Source: Balneolaceae bacterium SMO_bin1 (GTDB lineage: Bacteria > Bacteroidota > Rhodothermia > Balneolales > Balneolaceae). Taken from it: DNA of 8,048 bases. The notes under the pieces were generated by a model. It saw nothing but the letters and a program-made list of their open reading frames with translations, searched no databases and had not been told where the DNA came from. The position numbers and the translations under genes were made by a program. The stretch's first letter is position 1. Every line of letters begins with the position of its first letter. The stretch is from positions 1 to 8,048 of the forward strand of contig NNSL01000368.1 in the NCBI GenBank assembly GCA_003123965.1, read 5' to 3'. Of this stretch, positions 1 through 5,798 are shown piece after piece.

Positions 1-332
1 CAGATGATACATTCAAGCTGTGTCCAAACCACCGGCTTCTGCCCCGTTTCCTTACTCCGTCCAATAACCTGATCTACCATTCCTGCCGTATACTCTTTGT
101 CTCGGAAAATATCGGCGATGTGAATTTCGATATCCCCGGGTACGTCTTGCAAAGTAGCATAGACTTTTTCGCCCAGAATCTCGTTATAATTCGGGTTGAT
201 GGGAATAATGCGGTAGCCGTTTTCCTGTAAGTAACTGGCAATTTGATTGCTCGTGCGATGCTGCTTTTCTGAACAACCCATAATAGCGATGGTGCTTGCA
301 TTCTTTAATAAATTCTCAATCGATTCAGCCAT
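1..332 (-). CDS. CoA-binding domain protein (YccU-like), 3' end cut by the window edge
   Basis: The complementary strand reads from an ATG at 332 to the left edge without a stop, about 110 residues. It begins MAESIENLLKNASTIAIMG, then a glycine-rich turn (IMGCS, about residues 17-21), HRTSNQIASYL, GYRIIPINPNYNEILGEKVY, a DIFRDKE segment near residue 75 and KPVVWTQL near residue 100. This is the order of the CoA_binding_2 Rossmann-like fold (E. coli YccU has the matching VDVFRNSE and LWMQLG segments). The family binds CoA in vitro, but its cellular role is not settled; it is cytoplasmic. The full family length is about 135-140 residues, so 25-30 residues lie outside. The conserved Gly after QL is missing: the last codons read QLECII, whereas one extra base near 14 would give QLGMYH, so a small indel at the edge is possible. 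It is divergent from the DUF2914 gene, 92 bases away. A GAAAG stretch about 8 bases before the ATG may help ribosome binding. The family call is firm; the function is not. Confidence 0.85.
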   Translation of the reverse strand, partial: MAESIENLLKNASTIAIMGCSEKQHRTSNQIASYLQENGYRIIPINPNYNEILGEKVYATLQDVPGDIEIHIADIFRDKEYTAGMVDQVIGRSKETGQKPVVWTQLECII

Positions 333-424
333 ATGATATTCTTTCGCTGGTTTATAGTTTTGATGGATTTAACGTATAATTGCTCAGATTATATTACAAA
401 TTTTTGGTGCCTTTAGGTTAGCTA
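333..424. promoter_or_regulatory. Divergent intergenic region between the CoA-binding and DUF2914 genes
   Basis: This 92-base A/T-rich gap lies between two start codons facing away from each other, so it must hold the promoters of both genes unless they are read from further away. A TATAAT lies at 375-380 on the plus strand but has no good -35 box at 17 bases. On the minus strand a TTTG is followed after about 18 bases by TATACGTT, a poor match to the Bacteroidota TTTG / TAnnTTTG promoter. I cannot fix either promoter. Confidence 0.4.
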
Positions 425-1516
425 ATGATTGAAAAGCTAAAATATTTCTATGCCCGTCATGAACGTACAGCGCTGATTCTTTTTTTTGTGGGCGGCTTTA
501 TATGGGATAGCCTCACCCTTCAGCGCATCGATCATCTTTACAGCAATTTCATTTTATTTACCTATCTCATTTCCCTTATGGTTTCGCTCTACGTATTTAA
601 CCTGGCCGATGACGGACGATGGAAAAACACTTGGCTGGAAAAATACGAAGAGTATGCTCCGCTTGCAGTACAATTCTTTTTAGGCGGGCTGAGCAGTGCA
701 TATGTGGTGTTCTTTTTCAGGAGCGTTTCACTCACTAAAACCATGGTATTTTTTATTCTGCTCGTATTTTTGATGATCTCAAATGAGCTTTTCAAACACC
801 GAATTTCAAATAAATACCTGCAATTCGGGGCATTTTATTTTATCACTTTTACCTTCTTTGCATTCATTATTCCGGTTTTTGCAGGTATAATGAGCACATT
901 TGTGTTTATTATTTCAGGCATTATTGCACTCACATTCACTATGGTTTTCGTAATATTTGTATATCGCAAAAGCCCCTCTACCCGTCGCGAAATCAGTATT
1001 GGAAAATTGAGCGGTATCATACTGGCAATCTATCTTACAATTAACGGTCTCTACTATTTTAACATGATTCCACCCGTGCCTCTGTCCATGAAAGAGGGTC
1101 TTGTAGCCTACAATGTGGAAAAGGCGGATAATTTTTACCACGTAACGTACGATCCCGATAAAAGCTACAAATTCTGGGAGGCTTTTAATCCGCAACTTTC
1201 TTACACCCAAGGAGATACTGTTTTTGCATTTACCTCTATTTTTGCCCCTACTGACCTTAACAAAGCTATTGCCCACCGCTGGAAGTGGCTTGATACCGAA
1301 ACAAATACATGGCAAGTCAGCGATGTTATTGATTACGAAATTTCCGGCGGTCGTGACGACGGCTACCGCGGGTTTACCTACAAAACCAATATTCATCCAG
1401 GCTTGTGGGAAGTGGATGTAATCACCAAAGAAGGCCTGATTTTGGGTTCAATGGAATTCGAGATCATTCCAAATGACCCACGCCCTCTTGAAGAGTTGCG
1501 AACCCGCATCTTTTAG
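425..1516 (+). CDS. Seven-helix membrane protein with C-terminal DUF2914 domain
   Basis: The protein has 363 residues. The N-terminus carries the family signature ARHERTALILFFVGGFIWDS followed by LTLQRID (residues 10-36), typical of DUF2914 membrane proteins. Hydrophobic segments at about 15-31, 41-60, 78-98, 104-120, 133-151, 155-179 and 194-212 give seven predicted helices. Basic loops at 61-77 (RWKNTWLEK), 121-131 (FKHRISNK) and 181-194 (RKSPSTRREISIGK) put the N-terminus inside and the C-terminal domain (about 217-350) on the outer face of the inner membrane. That domain has the DUF2914 pattern: AHRWKWLD (283-290), a Gly/Asp-rich turn (308-313) and HPGLWEVDV followed by LILGSMEFEI (324-347), a beta-rich fold that resembles ligand- or sugar-binding modules. 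Its function is unknown; a link to CoA-binding protein through shared divergent control is only a guess. The ATG at 425 is the first good start; AGGTTA lies about 7 bases upstream. The next gene starts 76 bases after the stop and seems to have its own promoter. Confidence 0.85.
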   Translation: MIEKLKYFYARHERTALILFFVGGFIWDSLTLQRIDHLYSNFILFTYLISLMVSLYVFNLADDGRWKNTWLEKYEEYAPLAVQFFLGGLSSAYVVFFFRSVSLTKTMVFFILLVFLMISNELFKHRISNKYLQFGAFYFITFTFFAFIIPVFAGIMSTFVFIISGIIALTFTMVFVIFVYRKSPSTRREISIGKLSGIILAIYLTINGLYYFNMIPPVPLSMKEGLVAYNVEKADNFYHVTYDPDKSYKFWEAFNPQLSYTQGDTVFAFTSIFAPTDLNKAIAHRWKWLDTETNTWQVSDVIDYEISGGRDDGYRGFTYKTNIHPGLWEVDVITKEGLILGSMEFEIIPNDPRPLEELRTRIF

Positions 1517-1524
1517 GGATCTTA

Positions 1525-1556
1525 TTCTGTATTCCGCTACATATTACTTATCTTTG
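1525..1556 (+). promoter_or_regulatory. Likely Bacteroidota-type promoter of the FKBP gene
   Basis: TATCTTTG at 1549-1556 matches the Bacteroidota -7 consensus TAnnTTTG exactly. TTCTG at 1525-1529, 19 bases upstream, could serve as a degenerate -33 (TTTG) element. Transcription would start near 1563, giving a leader of about 30 bases before the TTG start codon at 1593. It sits in the gap after the DUF2914 stop codon, where a promoter for a separately controlled chaperone gene is expected. The match is by eye only. Confidence 0.45.
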
Positions 1557-1581
1557 CAGACATTCATTCTAAAAAATTTGT

Positions 1582-1586
1582 GAGGT
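1582..1586 (+). promoter_or_regulatory. Shine-Dalgarno site that supports the TTG start of the FKBP gene
   Basis: GAGGT lies six bases before the TTG at 1593. It is the clearest ribosome binding site in the window, where most starts have A/T-rich leaders without one. It supports TTG as the true start, since no in-frame ATG exists near the conserved N-terminal KNGDTVKVHYTG segment. Confidence 0.55.
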
Positions 1587-1592
1587 ACTATT

Positions 1593-2033
1593 TTGTCTAC
1601 CGTAAAAAATGGTGATACCGTAAAGGTTCATTACACTGGAAAATTAAATAACGGAGAAGTTTTTGACTCCTCCCGCAGCGACGATCGCGATCCGCTTGAG
1701 TTTACACTGGGTGAAGGACAATTGATTCCCGGTTTCGAAAAAGCGGTTGAAGGTTTGGAAGAAGGCGATTCAACAACAGTTGAAATTCCCACCGATGAAG
1801 CTTATGGCGAACGACGAGATGATCTTGAACTTGAAGTAGCCAAAAATGAGCTGCCTGACAATGTTGAGCCACAAGTTGGCATGCAACTGCAAATGCAGCA
1901 GCAAGAATCTGGCCAGGCTATCCCTGTGCAAATCACAAAAGTGGAAGACGACAAAGTAACACTTGACGCCAACCACCCGCTTGCAGGAAAAGACCTGACG
2001 TTTGATATTGAACTGTTGGAAATCAAAAGCTAA
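1593..2033 (+). CDS. FKBP-type peptidyl-prolyl cis-trans isomerase, SlyD-like
   Basis: This 146-residue cytoplasmic protein catalyses cis-trans isomerisation of proline peptide bonds and probably acts as a folding chaperone. The FKBP half is clear: VKVHYTGKLNNGEVFDSS (residues 10-27), then LEFTLGEGQLIPGFEKAV (35-52), GLEEGD and AYGER (70-74). The chain then enters an insert-in-flap type segment, about 75-125 (LPDNVEPQVGMQLQM, then IPVQITKVEDDKVTLD), and returns with NHPLAGKDLTFDIELLEI (127-144), the hallmark of the SlyD/FkpB branch. It ends right after the FKBP fold and lacks the His/Cys-rich nickel-binding tail of E. coli SlyD, so a metal-delivery role is not supported. The protein is acidic. 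It starts at TTG with a good Shine-Dalgarno. It is probably monocistronic, with a promoter in the preceding gap and a terminator 20 bases after the stop. FkpB (SlpA) is the main alternative name; the family is certain. Confidence 0.93.
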   Translation: MSTVKNGDTVKVHYTGKLNNGEVFDSSRSDDRDPLEFTLGEGQLIPGFEKAVEGLEEGDSTTVEIPTDEAYGERRDDLELEVAKNELPDNVEPQVGMQLQMQQQESGQAIPVQITKVEDDKVTLDANHPLAGKDLTFDIELLEIKS

Positions 2034-2053
2034 CCGTTTTCAAAATTGAACTT

Positions 2054-2084
2054 AAAAGGGACAGCCTCGGCTGATCCCTTTTTT
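2054..2084 (+). terminator. Rho-independent terminator after the FKBP gene
   Basis: The left arm AAAAGGGACAGC (2054-2065), the loop CTCG (2066-2069) and the right arm GCTG-A-TCCCTTTT (2070-2082) form a hairpin of about 12 base pairs with one bulged A at 2074. It runs into six T bases (2079-2084). The position, 20 bases after the FKBP stop and just before the next gene, is as expected. The A-run on the left arm would let it also work in the other direction, but no minus-strand gene approaches it. Confidence 0.88.
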
Positions 2085-2102
2085 ATTTACGATATTTAGA
2101 AT

Positions 2103-3259
2103 ATGGATACCTTTTCTCGTGAAAGTCGCATATCAATTACCTGCCCCAAACGCATCACTCCTTACCTAAAAGAAGAAGTACAGCAATTGGGATATCCTCT
2201 AAAAAAGTCAGAAAAGCCGGCCTCGAAACTGAAGGCACGCTGGAAAACTGCATGGAGCTTGTGCTTTCACTGCGCACGGCTCACCGTGTACATTATCTGG
2301 TTGGTGACTTTAGCGCCGAGAATGCAGACGAAATGTATCGGCAAGTCAATCAGCTGCCGTGGGAAGAGTACATTGAAACGCACGGTTATGTAAGCATTAC
2401 TTCGTTTATCGATAATCCAACGATAGATAACACGCAATTTGCCAACCTGCGCTGTAAAGACGCCGTGGTAGATCGCATTCGGGAAAAGAAAGGCAGCCGC
2501 CCCGATTCCGGTCCCAACCTTAACGGCACTGTACTGTTCCTATTCTGGCGCAATACCAACTGCCGTATATTTATTGATGCGTCGGGTGAATCGTTATCAC
2601 GACGCGGGTATCGGAGCCAATCGCATACTGCCCCGTTGCAGGAATCGCTTGCAGCAGCCATTGTTAAAGCCACAGGATGGCAATCAAACCAGCATTTCAT
2701 CAACCCGATGTGTGGCAGTGGAACTCTGGCTATTGAAGCAGCACTGGCGGGACTCAATCGTCCGCCCGGATCCCTGCGTCCCGACTACGGAATTAAACAC
2801 ATTAAGGGGTTTGATCGGCAAAAGTGGGATCAAATGCGGAGCGCATTGAACGCTCAGGCCAAGAAAGAAATTGAAGGCAAAATAATTGCCACGGATCGCG
2901 ATCCTAATGCGATAAAAGCTGCACGTAAAAATGCGCAGACAGCGGGCGTAGACCACCTGATTGATTTTGAAGTATGTGATTTCCGTGAAACACCCCGCCC
3001 TTCCGGTGATGGAGTGGTAGTGATGAATCCACCCTACGGTGAGCGCCTTGGCGAAAAGGAGCGGCTTGAAGGCCTTTACAGTAACATCGGCGATTTCTTT
3101 AAACAGAAATGCACGGACTACACCGGTTACGTGTTTACAGGGAATTTAGAACTGGCCAAAAAAGTGGGCCTCCGGGCAAACGAACGAATTCCTTTTTTTA
3201 ACTCTACCATTGATTGTCGGTTGCTCAAGTACGAATTGTATGATGGCAGCCGTGGCTAA
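2103..3259 (+). CDS. rlmL: THUMP-domain class I SAM-dependent rRNA methyltransferase (RlmL-type), interrupted by a -1 frameshift at 2201-2207
   Basis: Read as 2103-2207 joined by a -1 shift to 2207-3259, this gives a 385-residue protein, the normal size for the short RlmL/YpsC group that makes N2-methylguanine in 23S rRNA. The N-terminus (SITCPKRITPYLKEEVQQLG, then YPLKK, shift, VRKAGLETEGTLENCMELVL) and residues to about 160 form the ferredoxin-like/THUMP RNA-binding part, with LSLRTAHRVHYLVG and LPWEEYI typical of the family. The methyltransferase domain has FIDASGESLSRRGYR (about 157-171), SAM motif I MCGSGT (203-208), TDRDP (264-268, ribose contact) and the catalytic NPPYGERLG (309-317). 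In the first frame alone the chain stops at 2393 after 96 residues with a meaningless tail. The second frame alone from the ATG at 2252 lacks the first 50 residues. A one-base loss from an A run, or programmed slippage, explains it. The ATG at 2103 is 18 bases after the terminator and has no clear ribosome site. The precise target base (E. coli RlmL uses G2445) is inferred from family. Confidence 0.85.
2201..2207 (+). other. In-phase A AAA AAG heptamer at the rlmL-like frameshift point
   Basis: The reading frame from 2103 reads CTA AAA AAG across this site. The family protein continues only if the ribosome moves back one base here, or if the run had seven As instead of six. A AAA AAG is the same slippery heptamer used by E. 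coli dnaX. A GGGA lies eight bases upstream, and a weak bulged hairpin (2220-2224 with 2231-2236) lies 12 bases downstream; neither is a convincing stimulator. Two more homopolymer indels nearby make sequence error the simpler explanation. Confidence 0.6.
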
Positions 3260-3264
3260 ACTGC

Positions 3265-3897
3265 TTACAATTTTCGGACGATTGTTACACCGTCACGCAC
3301 AGTTAGCATAACTTGCTCTACGCGTTTGTCCTGGGTGATAAAGTTATTGAGTTCCGCAATGGCTTTGGGCTTTTCTGCTTCGGGTTCTATTACTTCCCCA
3401 TTCCAGAGCACGTTGTCAATCACCATCAGACAGCCCGGCTGTAAAATTGGAATCAGTTTTTTGTAGTAATTAAGGTAATTTATTTTATCTGCATCGAGGT
3501 AAATGAAATCAAAAGACTCTGTTAGTGTGGAAATTGTTTCTAGTGCGGGCCCCATTCGCAATTCAATTTTATGGCCCTCGGGATGATTTGTAAAAGCTTC
3601 TTCGGCGATGGCTTTATAGCGCTCATTATATTCACATGTGATTAATTGGCCGTCATCCGGTAGTGCCTCGGCCATGTACAGCGCTGAAAATCCTGTAAAC
3701 GTACCTATTTCCAAAATACGGCTGGCTCCGGATACACGCACAAGCATAGCAAGCAACTGGCCTACCACTTTTCCGCTGAGCATATCGATATGCTGCAGTT
3801 CCTGATCCGAAGTTTCTACGAGCTTCGCAATGTAGGAAGAGGTATCGGTAGTTTGATCACTGGCATATTGTTCTACTCGCGCATCGATATCAATCAT
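3265..3897 (-). CDS. Class I SAM-dependent O-methyltransferase (CCoAOMT/COMT-like)
   Basis: The 210-residue cytoplasmic enzyme is of the usual length for bacterial caffeoyl-CoA-type O-methyltransferases, which methylate hydroxyls on small molecules using a divalent metal. Visible motifs are MLSGKVVGQLLAML (39-52, substrate and SAM pocket), ILEIGTFTGFSALYMAEALP (61-80, motif I), CEYNER (88-93, ribose-binding acidic residue E89), FIYLDADKINYLNYY (131-145, metal ligand D135) and VIDNVLWNGEV (159-169, metal ligands D161 and N162). The three metal ligands and the SAM motif are all present, so it is probably active. The substrate cannot be told from the sequence. It is convergent with the rlmL-like gene (five bases between stops, no terminator visible) and divergent from the acyltransferase (80 bases). 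The ATG at 3897 follows an A/T-rich leader without a Shine-Dalgarno. Whether it works with the carotenoid genes on its other side is open. Confidence 0.9.
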   Translation of the reverse strand: MIDIDARVEQYASDQTTDTSSYIAKLVETSDQELQHIDMLSGKVVGQLLAMLVRVSGASRILEIGTFTGFSALYMAEALPDDGQLITCEYNERYKAIAEEAFTNHPEGHKIELRMGPALETISTLTESFDFIYLDADKINYLNYYKKLIPILQPGCLMVIDNVLWNGEVIEPEAEKPKAIAELNNFITQDKRVEQVMLTVRDGVTIVRKL

Positions 3898-3977
3898 AAA
3901 AATAGAAGACTATATTTGATTTGGCTCATTAAACCACTTAAAATATTCACATCCCGAAATTCAACCAAACGTATCTT
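3898..3977. promoter_or_regulatory. Divergent intergenic region between the O-methyltransferase and acyltransferase genes
   Basis: This 80-base A/T-rich gap separates two genes read in opposite directions and should contain their promoters. TTTG occurs on the plus strand at 3915-3918 and 3920-3923, but no TAnnTTTG follows at the right distance. On the minus strand a TTTG is followed after 20 bases by TATTTTAA, a partial match only. No operator repeat was seen. Confidence 0.35.
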
Positions 3978-4636
3978 TTGAAGTTTATACCTGCTCGTGA
4001 ATCGTCCATTTTCAGCTCACTGTTCAATGTTTTTGTGCAGCAACTTTTCCATTTAAGGTTTAAAAGGGTTTGGATTCACCAAGAATATTCACCCACTGAA
4101 AATTGCATGTCGGTTTACTTTTTAAATCATACCTCTTGGTGGGACGGTCTGATACCTCTACTCCTCAACCAGAAACTATTCAAGCAGCGGGCGCGCGCAA
4201 TTATGGAACTGGAACAGATGCAAACCTACCCGTTCTTTAAATGGCTCGGCACTTTTTCAATTGATGTTGATGACCCTACGCACACTTTAAAGTCCATGCG
4301 CTATGCTATTAAATCTATGCAGCGCAATAATGCCGCTTTGTATATTTATCCCGAGGGCGAAATACGTCCTGCATCTGAAAAATTAATTTTAAGCCCGGTA
4401 TTGGATTGCTCCGTAAACAGTTGACAGAAGTCGATTTTGTGCCCATAGCTATTCATATACACACCGTGCGGCACAGCAAACCAGAGCTGCACATCTGGAT
4501 TGATAAACCGATGAAAAACAACCAACCCATGGACCGCAACGCATTTACGCAAAAGTGTGAACGACGTATGGAAAAAGTACTCAAAAAAACAATCCGGACT
4601 GCCGGCTTTGATGATACGCTCTATAAAAGACTTTAA
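3978..4636 (+). CDS. PlsC-type lysophospholipid/carotenoid-glycoside acyltransferase, frameshifted at 4387-4390
   Basis: The gene encodes a membrane-associated acyltransferase of about 219 residues once one base is restored. Motif I NHTSWWDG (50-57) has the catalytic H51 and D56 of the HX4D box. Then come a substrate-site segment FFKWLGTFSID (86-96) and motif III YIYPEGEIRP (122-131). In the first frame the chain then turns into a nonsense tail and stops at 4424. In the next frame it continues as KPGIGLLRKQLTEVDFVPIA, where family members have the glycine-rich FKPG.G segment, and ends at 4636 with a basic tail. The join requires one more T in the run at 4387-4390. The family acylates lysophosphatidate or other lipid hydroxyls. 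Here its neighbours (CrtC-like hydratase, CrtQ/CruC-like glycosyltransferase) suggest a sugar on a carotenoid as an alternative acceptor, as for CruD of green sulfur bacteria. The start is TTG at 3978; the frame is open upstream only to 3933 and has no ATG. It is convergent with the hydratase (17 bases). Confidence 0.82.
4387..4390 (+). other. Frameshift point in the acyltransferase gene (T run one base short)
   Basis: The frame from 3978 reads ATT TTA AGC here and soon stops. ATT TTT AAG would give I-F-K-P-G, the normal continuation. The site is not a recognised slippery heptamer in this phase, so a one-base loss (true mutation or sequence error) is likely. Confidence 0.65.
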
Positions 4637-4653
4637 CCTTTAGCTGTAACTGT

Positions 4654-5736
4654 TTACCATGTCCATCGGTACAGCATTTTTGAACGCTGAACCCAATGCG
4701 GCGATTCCTGCTCGTAACGAATGCGCATGTTTGTAAGCGGCCAGAATAGTTTATTATAAATTCGTGGTGGGCAAATATATTCACTGACACCTTCAACCGA
4801 TTCAAGGACATTTTGAGAAGGAATTTCTAAAAATACATCACTGCTGTAACGCTGATAAAATGGACCATTATCTAACAGACGAGCTTGCTGAACCAAAATT
4901 TCAGAATCAGGGCTGGAAAAAGTTAACTTCCTATCAGTCATCAAACCATAGAGTGTCATACTGGTGTCGCTGCGCTGCATGCGCTTATATTCTTGGACTA
5001 CATTTCCCGTATAGTTTTCAATTAACCACCCATAGGTTTCCTGCTCAATGTTATCCATTGCATAATAAATGAAGGTATGATCAGGAAAGTGGAATCGTCC
5101 CCAGTACCAGTCCTCAAATTGCTCCTTTAATGGTTCATTGCCCATGTTGTGGTCATGATACCCGGTGCCTTCAAAAGGAATTAGCGTTTGGTTTTGGCCA
5201 TCTGCGGTGCACACTATTTCCCCGCTCACCTGGGCACTCGGCTGTATAATATTCCATACATGATGTCCGCTTTTTTCCAGTGGCAGGGCCACGGATTCAT
5301 TGATCTGACCATTGCTGGTGAACGTAATATCAGCCTCAATAGAATCGCCAGACGCCAGCTCTTCATTCAATTCTATACGATATTGAAGGTCTCCTGCTTG
5401 TTCTTGAGCCTCCATCATGTGGTTCCCTATTTGCACAAATGGAACGTCATCACTAAAAGTCGCATTATTGGGCTCTACTTCAGTAAAGCTGTAGTAAACA
5501 GGCTGATCATTTTGATATACAGAAATGCTTATTGCCGGAAACTCTTTTGCGTAAGCATCGTGGGTGTTTTCCTGACGATTGATGTAACGGCGTGAAAAGG
5601 GGTTGCCCTCATAAAATATGATCACGAATTTAGTCCGTCCATCATTGCTTACGGCATCAAAATACCACCACTCGTATGCTCCCGGAGTATTTTTAGTGGT
5701 GCGGATATCGCGTTTTATTGTCGAATTTTCGATCAT
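4654..5736 (-). CDS. CrtC-like carotenoid 1,2-hydratase (hydroxyneurosporene synthase family)
   Basis: The 360-residue protein has the signature segments of the CrtC/lipocalin-like hydratase family: GAYEWWYFDAVSNDG (19-33), FVIIFYEGNPFSRRY (37-51), GTGYHDHNMG (190-199, usual form GxGYHDHNWG), then WYWGRFHF (210-217). It ends in MLYRWTW. CrtC enzymes add water across the C1-C2 double bond of an acyclic psi carotenoid end, giving the tertiary 1-hydroxyl that can later be methylated or glycosylated. No signal peptide or membrane helix is seen, so it is probably cytoplasmic or membrane-associated. It lies between the acyltransferase (convergent, 17 bases) and the glycosyltransferase (divergent, 62 bases), which suits carotenoid end-group modification. 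No desaturase or cyclase gene is in the window, so the pathway cannot be proven here. The alternative is an AttH-type lipocalin-like protein of other function. The ATG at 5736 has no close Shine-Dalgarno. Confidence 0.78.
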   Translation of the reverse strand: MIENSTIKRDIRTTKNTPGAYEWWYFDAVSNDGRTKFVIIFYEGNPFSRRYINRQENTHDAYAKEFPAISISVYQNDQPVYYSFTEVEPNNATFSDDVPFVQIGNHMMEAQEQAGDLQYRIELNEELASGDSIEADITFTSNGQINESVALPLEKSGHHVWNIIQPSAQVSGEIVCTADGQNQTLIPFEGTGYHDHNMGNEPLKEQFEDWYWGRFHFPDHTFIYYAMDNIEQETYGWLIENYTGNVVQEYKRMQRSDTSMTLYGLMTDRKLTFSSPDSEILVQQARLLDNGPFYQRYSSDVFLEIPSQNVLESVEGVSEYICPPRIYNKLFWPLTNMRIRYEQESPHWVQRSKMLYRWTW

Positions 5737-5798
5737 AGAATTGATGATAAGCGTTTTATCTCCATTAATCTACTTCAGTGTATACCTAATTTTAATGT
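5737..5798. promoter_or_regulatory. Divergent intergenic region between the hydratase and glycosyltransferase genes
   Basis: These 62 A/T-rich bases separate the two opposed start codons. Both genes may be controlled from here, which would suit a shared carotenoid function. I could not place a TAnnTTTG element or an operator. A GGAGAT on the minus strand lies about 22 bases before the hydratase ATG, too far for a normal ribosome site. Confidence 0.35.

Noticed and set aside
375..380. TATAAT as a sigma-70 -10 box for the DUF2914 gene
   Set aside because: There is no acceptable -35 box at 16-18 bases, and A/T-rich spacer sequence makes the word likely by chance.
914..1396. 160-codon open frame on the minus strand inside the DUF2914 gene
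   Set aside because: It is fully antisense to a gene with clear family motifs and membrane topology, and its translation shows no recognisable domain or ribosome site.
2386..2757. 123-codon minus-strand open frame inside the rlmL-like gene
   Set aside because: It overlaps the conserved methyltransferase region on the opposite strand and has no protein-like features.
2252..3259. The rlmL-like gene starting at the ATG at 2252 as a complete, shorter gene
   Set aside because: The 50 residues upstream (in two frames) match the family's N-terminal RNA-binding region, so the ATG at 2252 is an internal methionine.
5188..5595. 135-codon plus-strand open frame inside the CrtC-like gene
   Set aside because: It is antisense to the hydratase, with a composition that looks like a reverse-strand shadow. 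No motif was seen.
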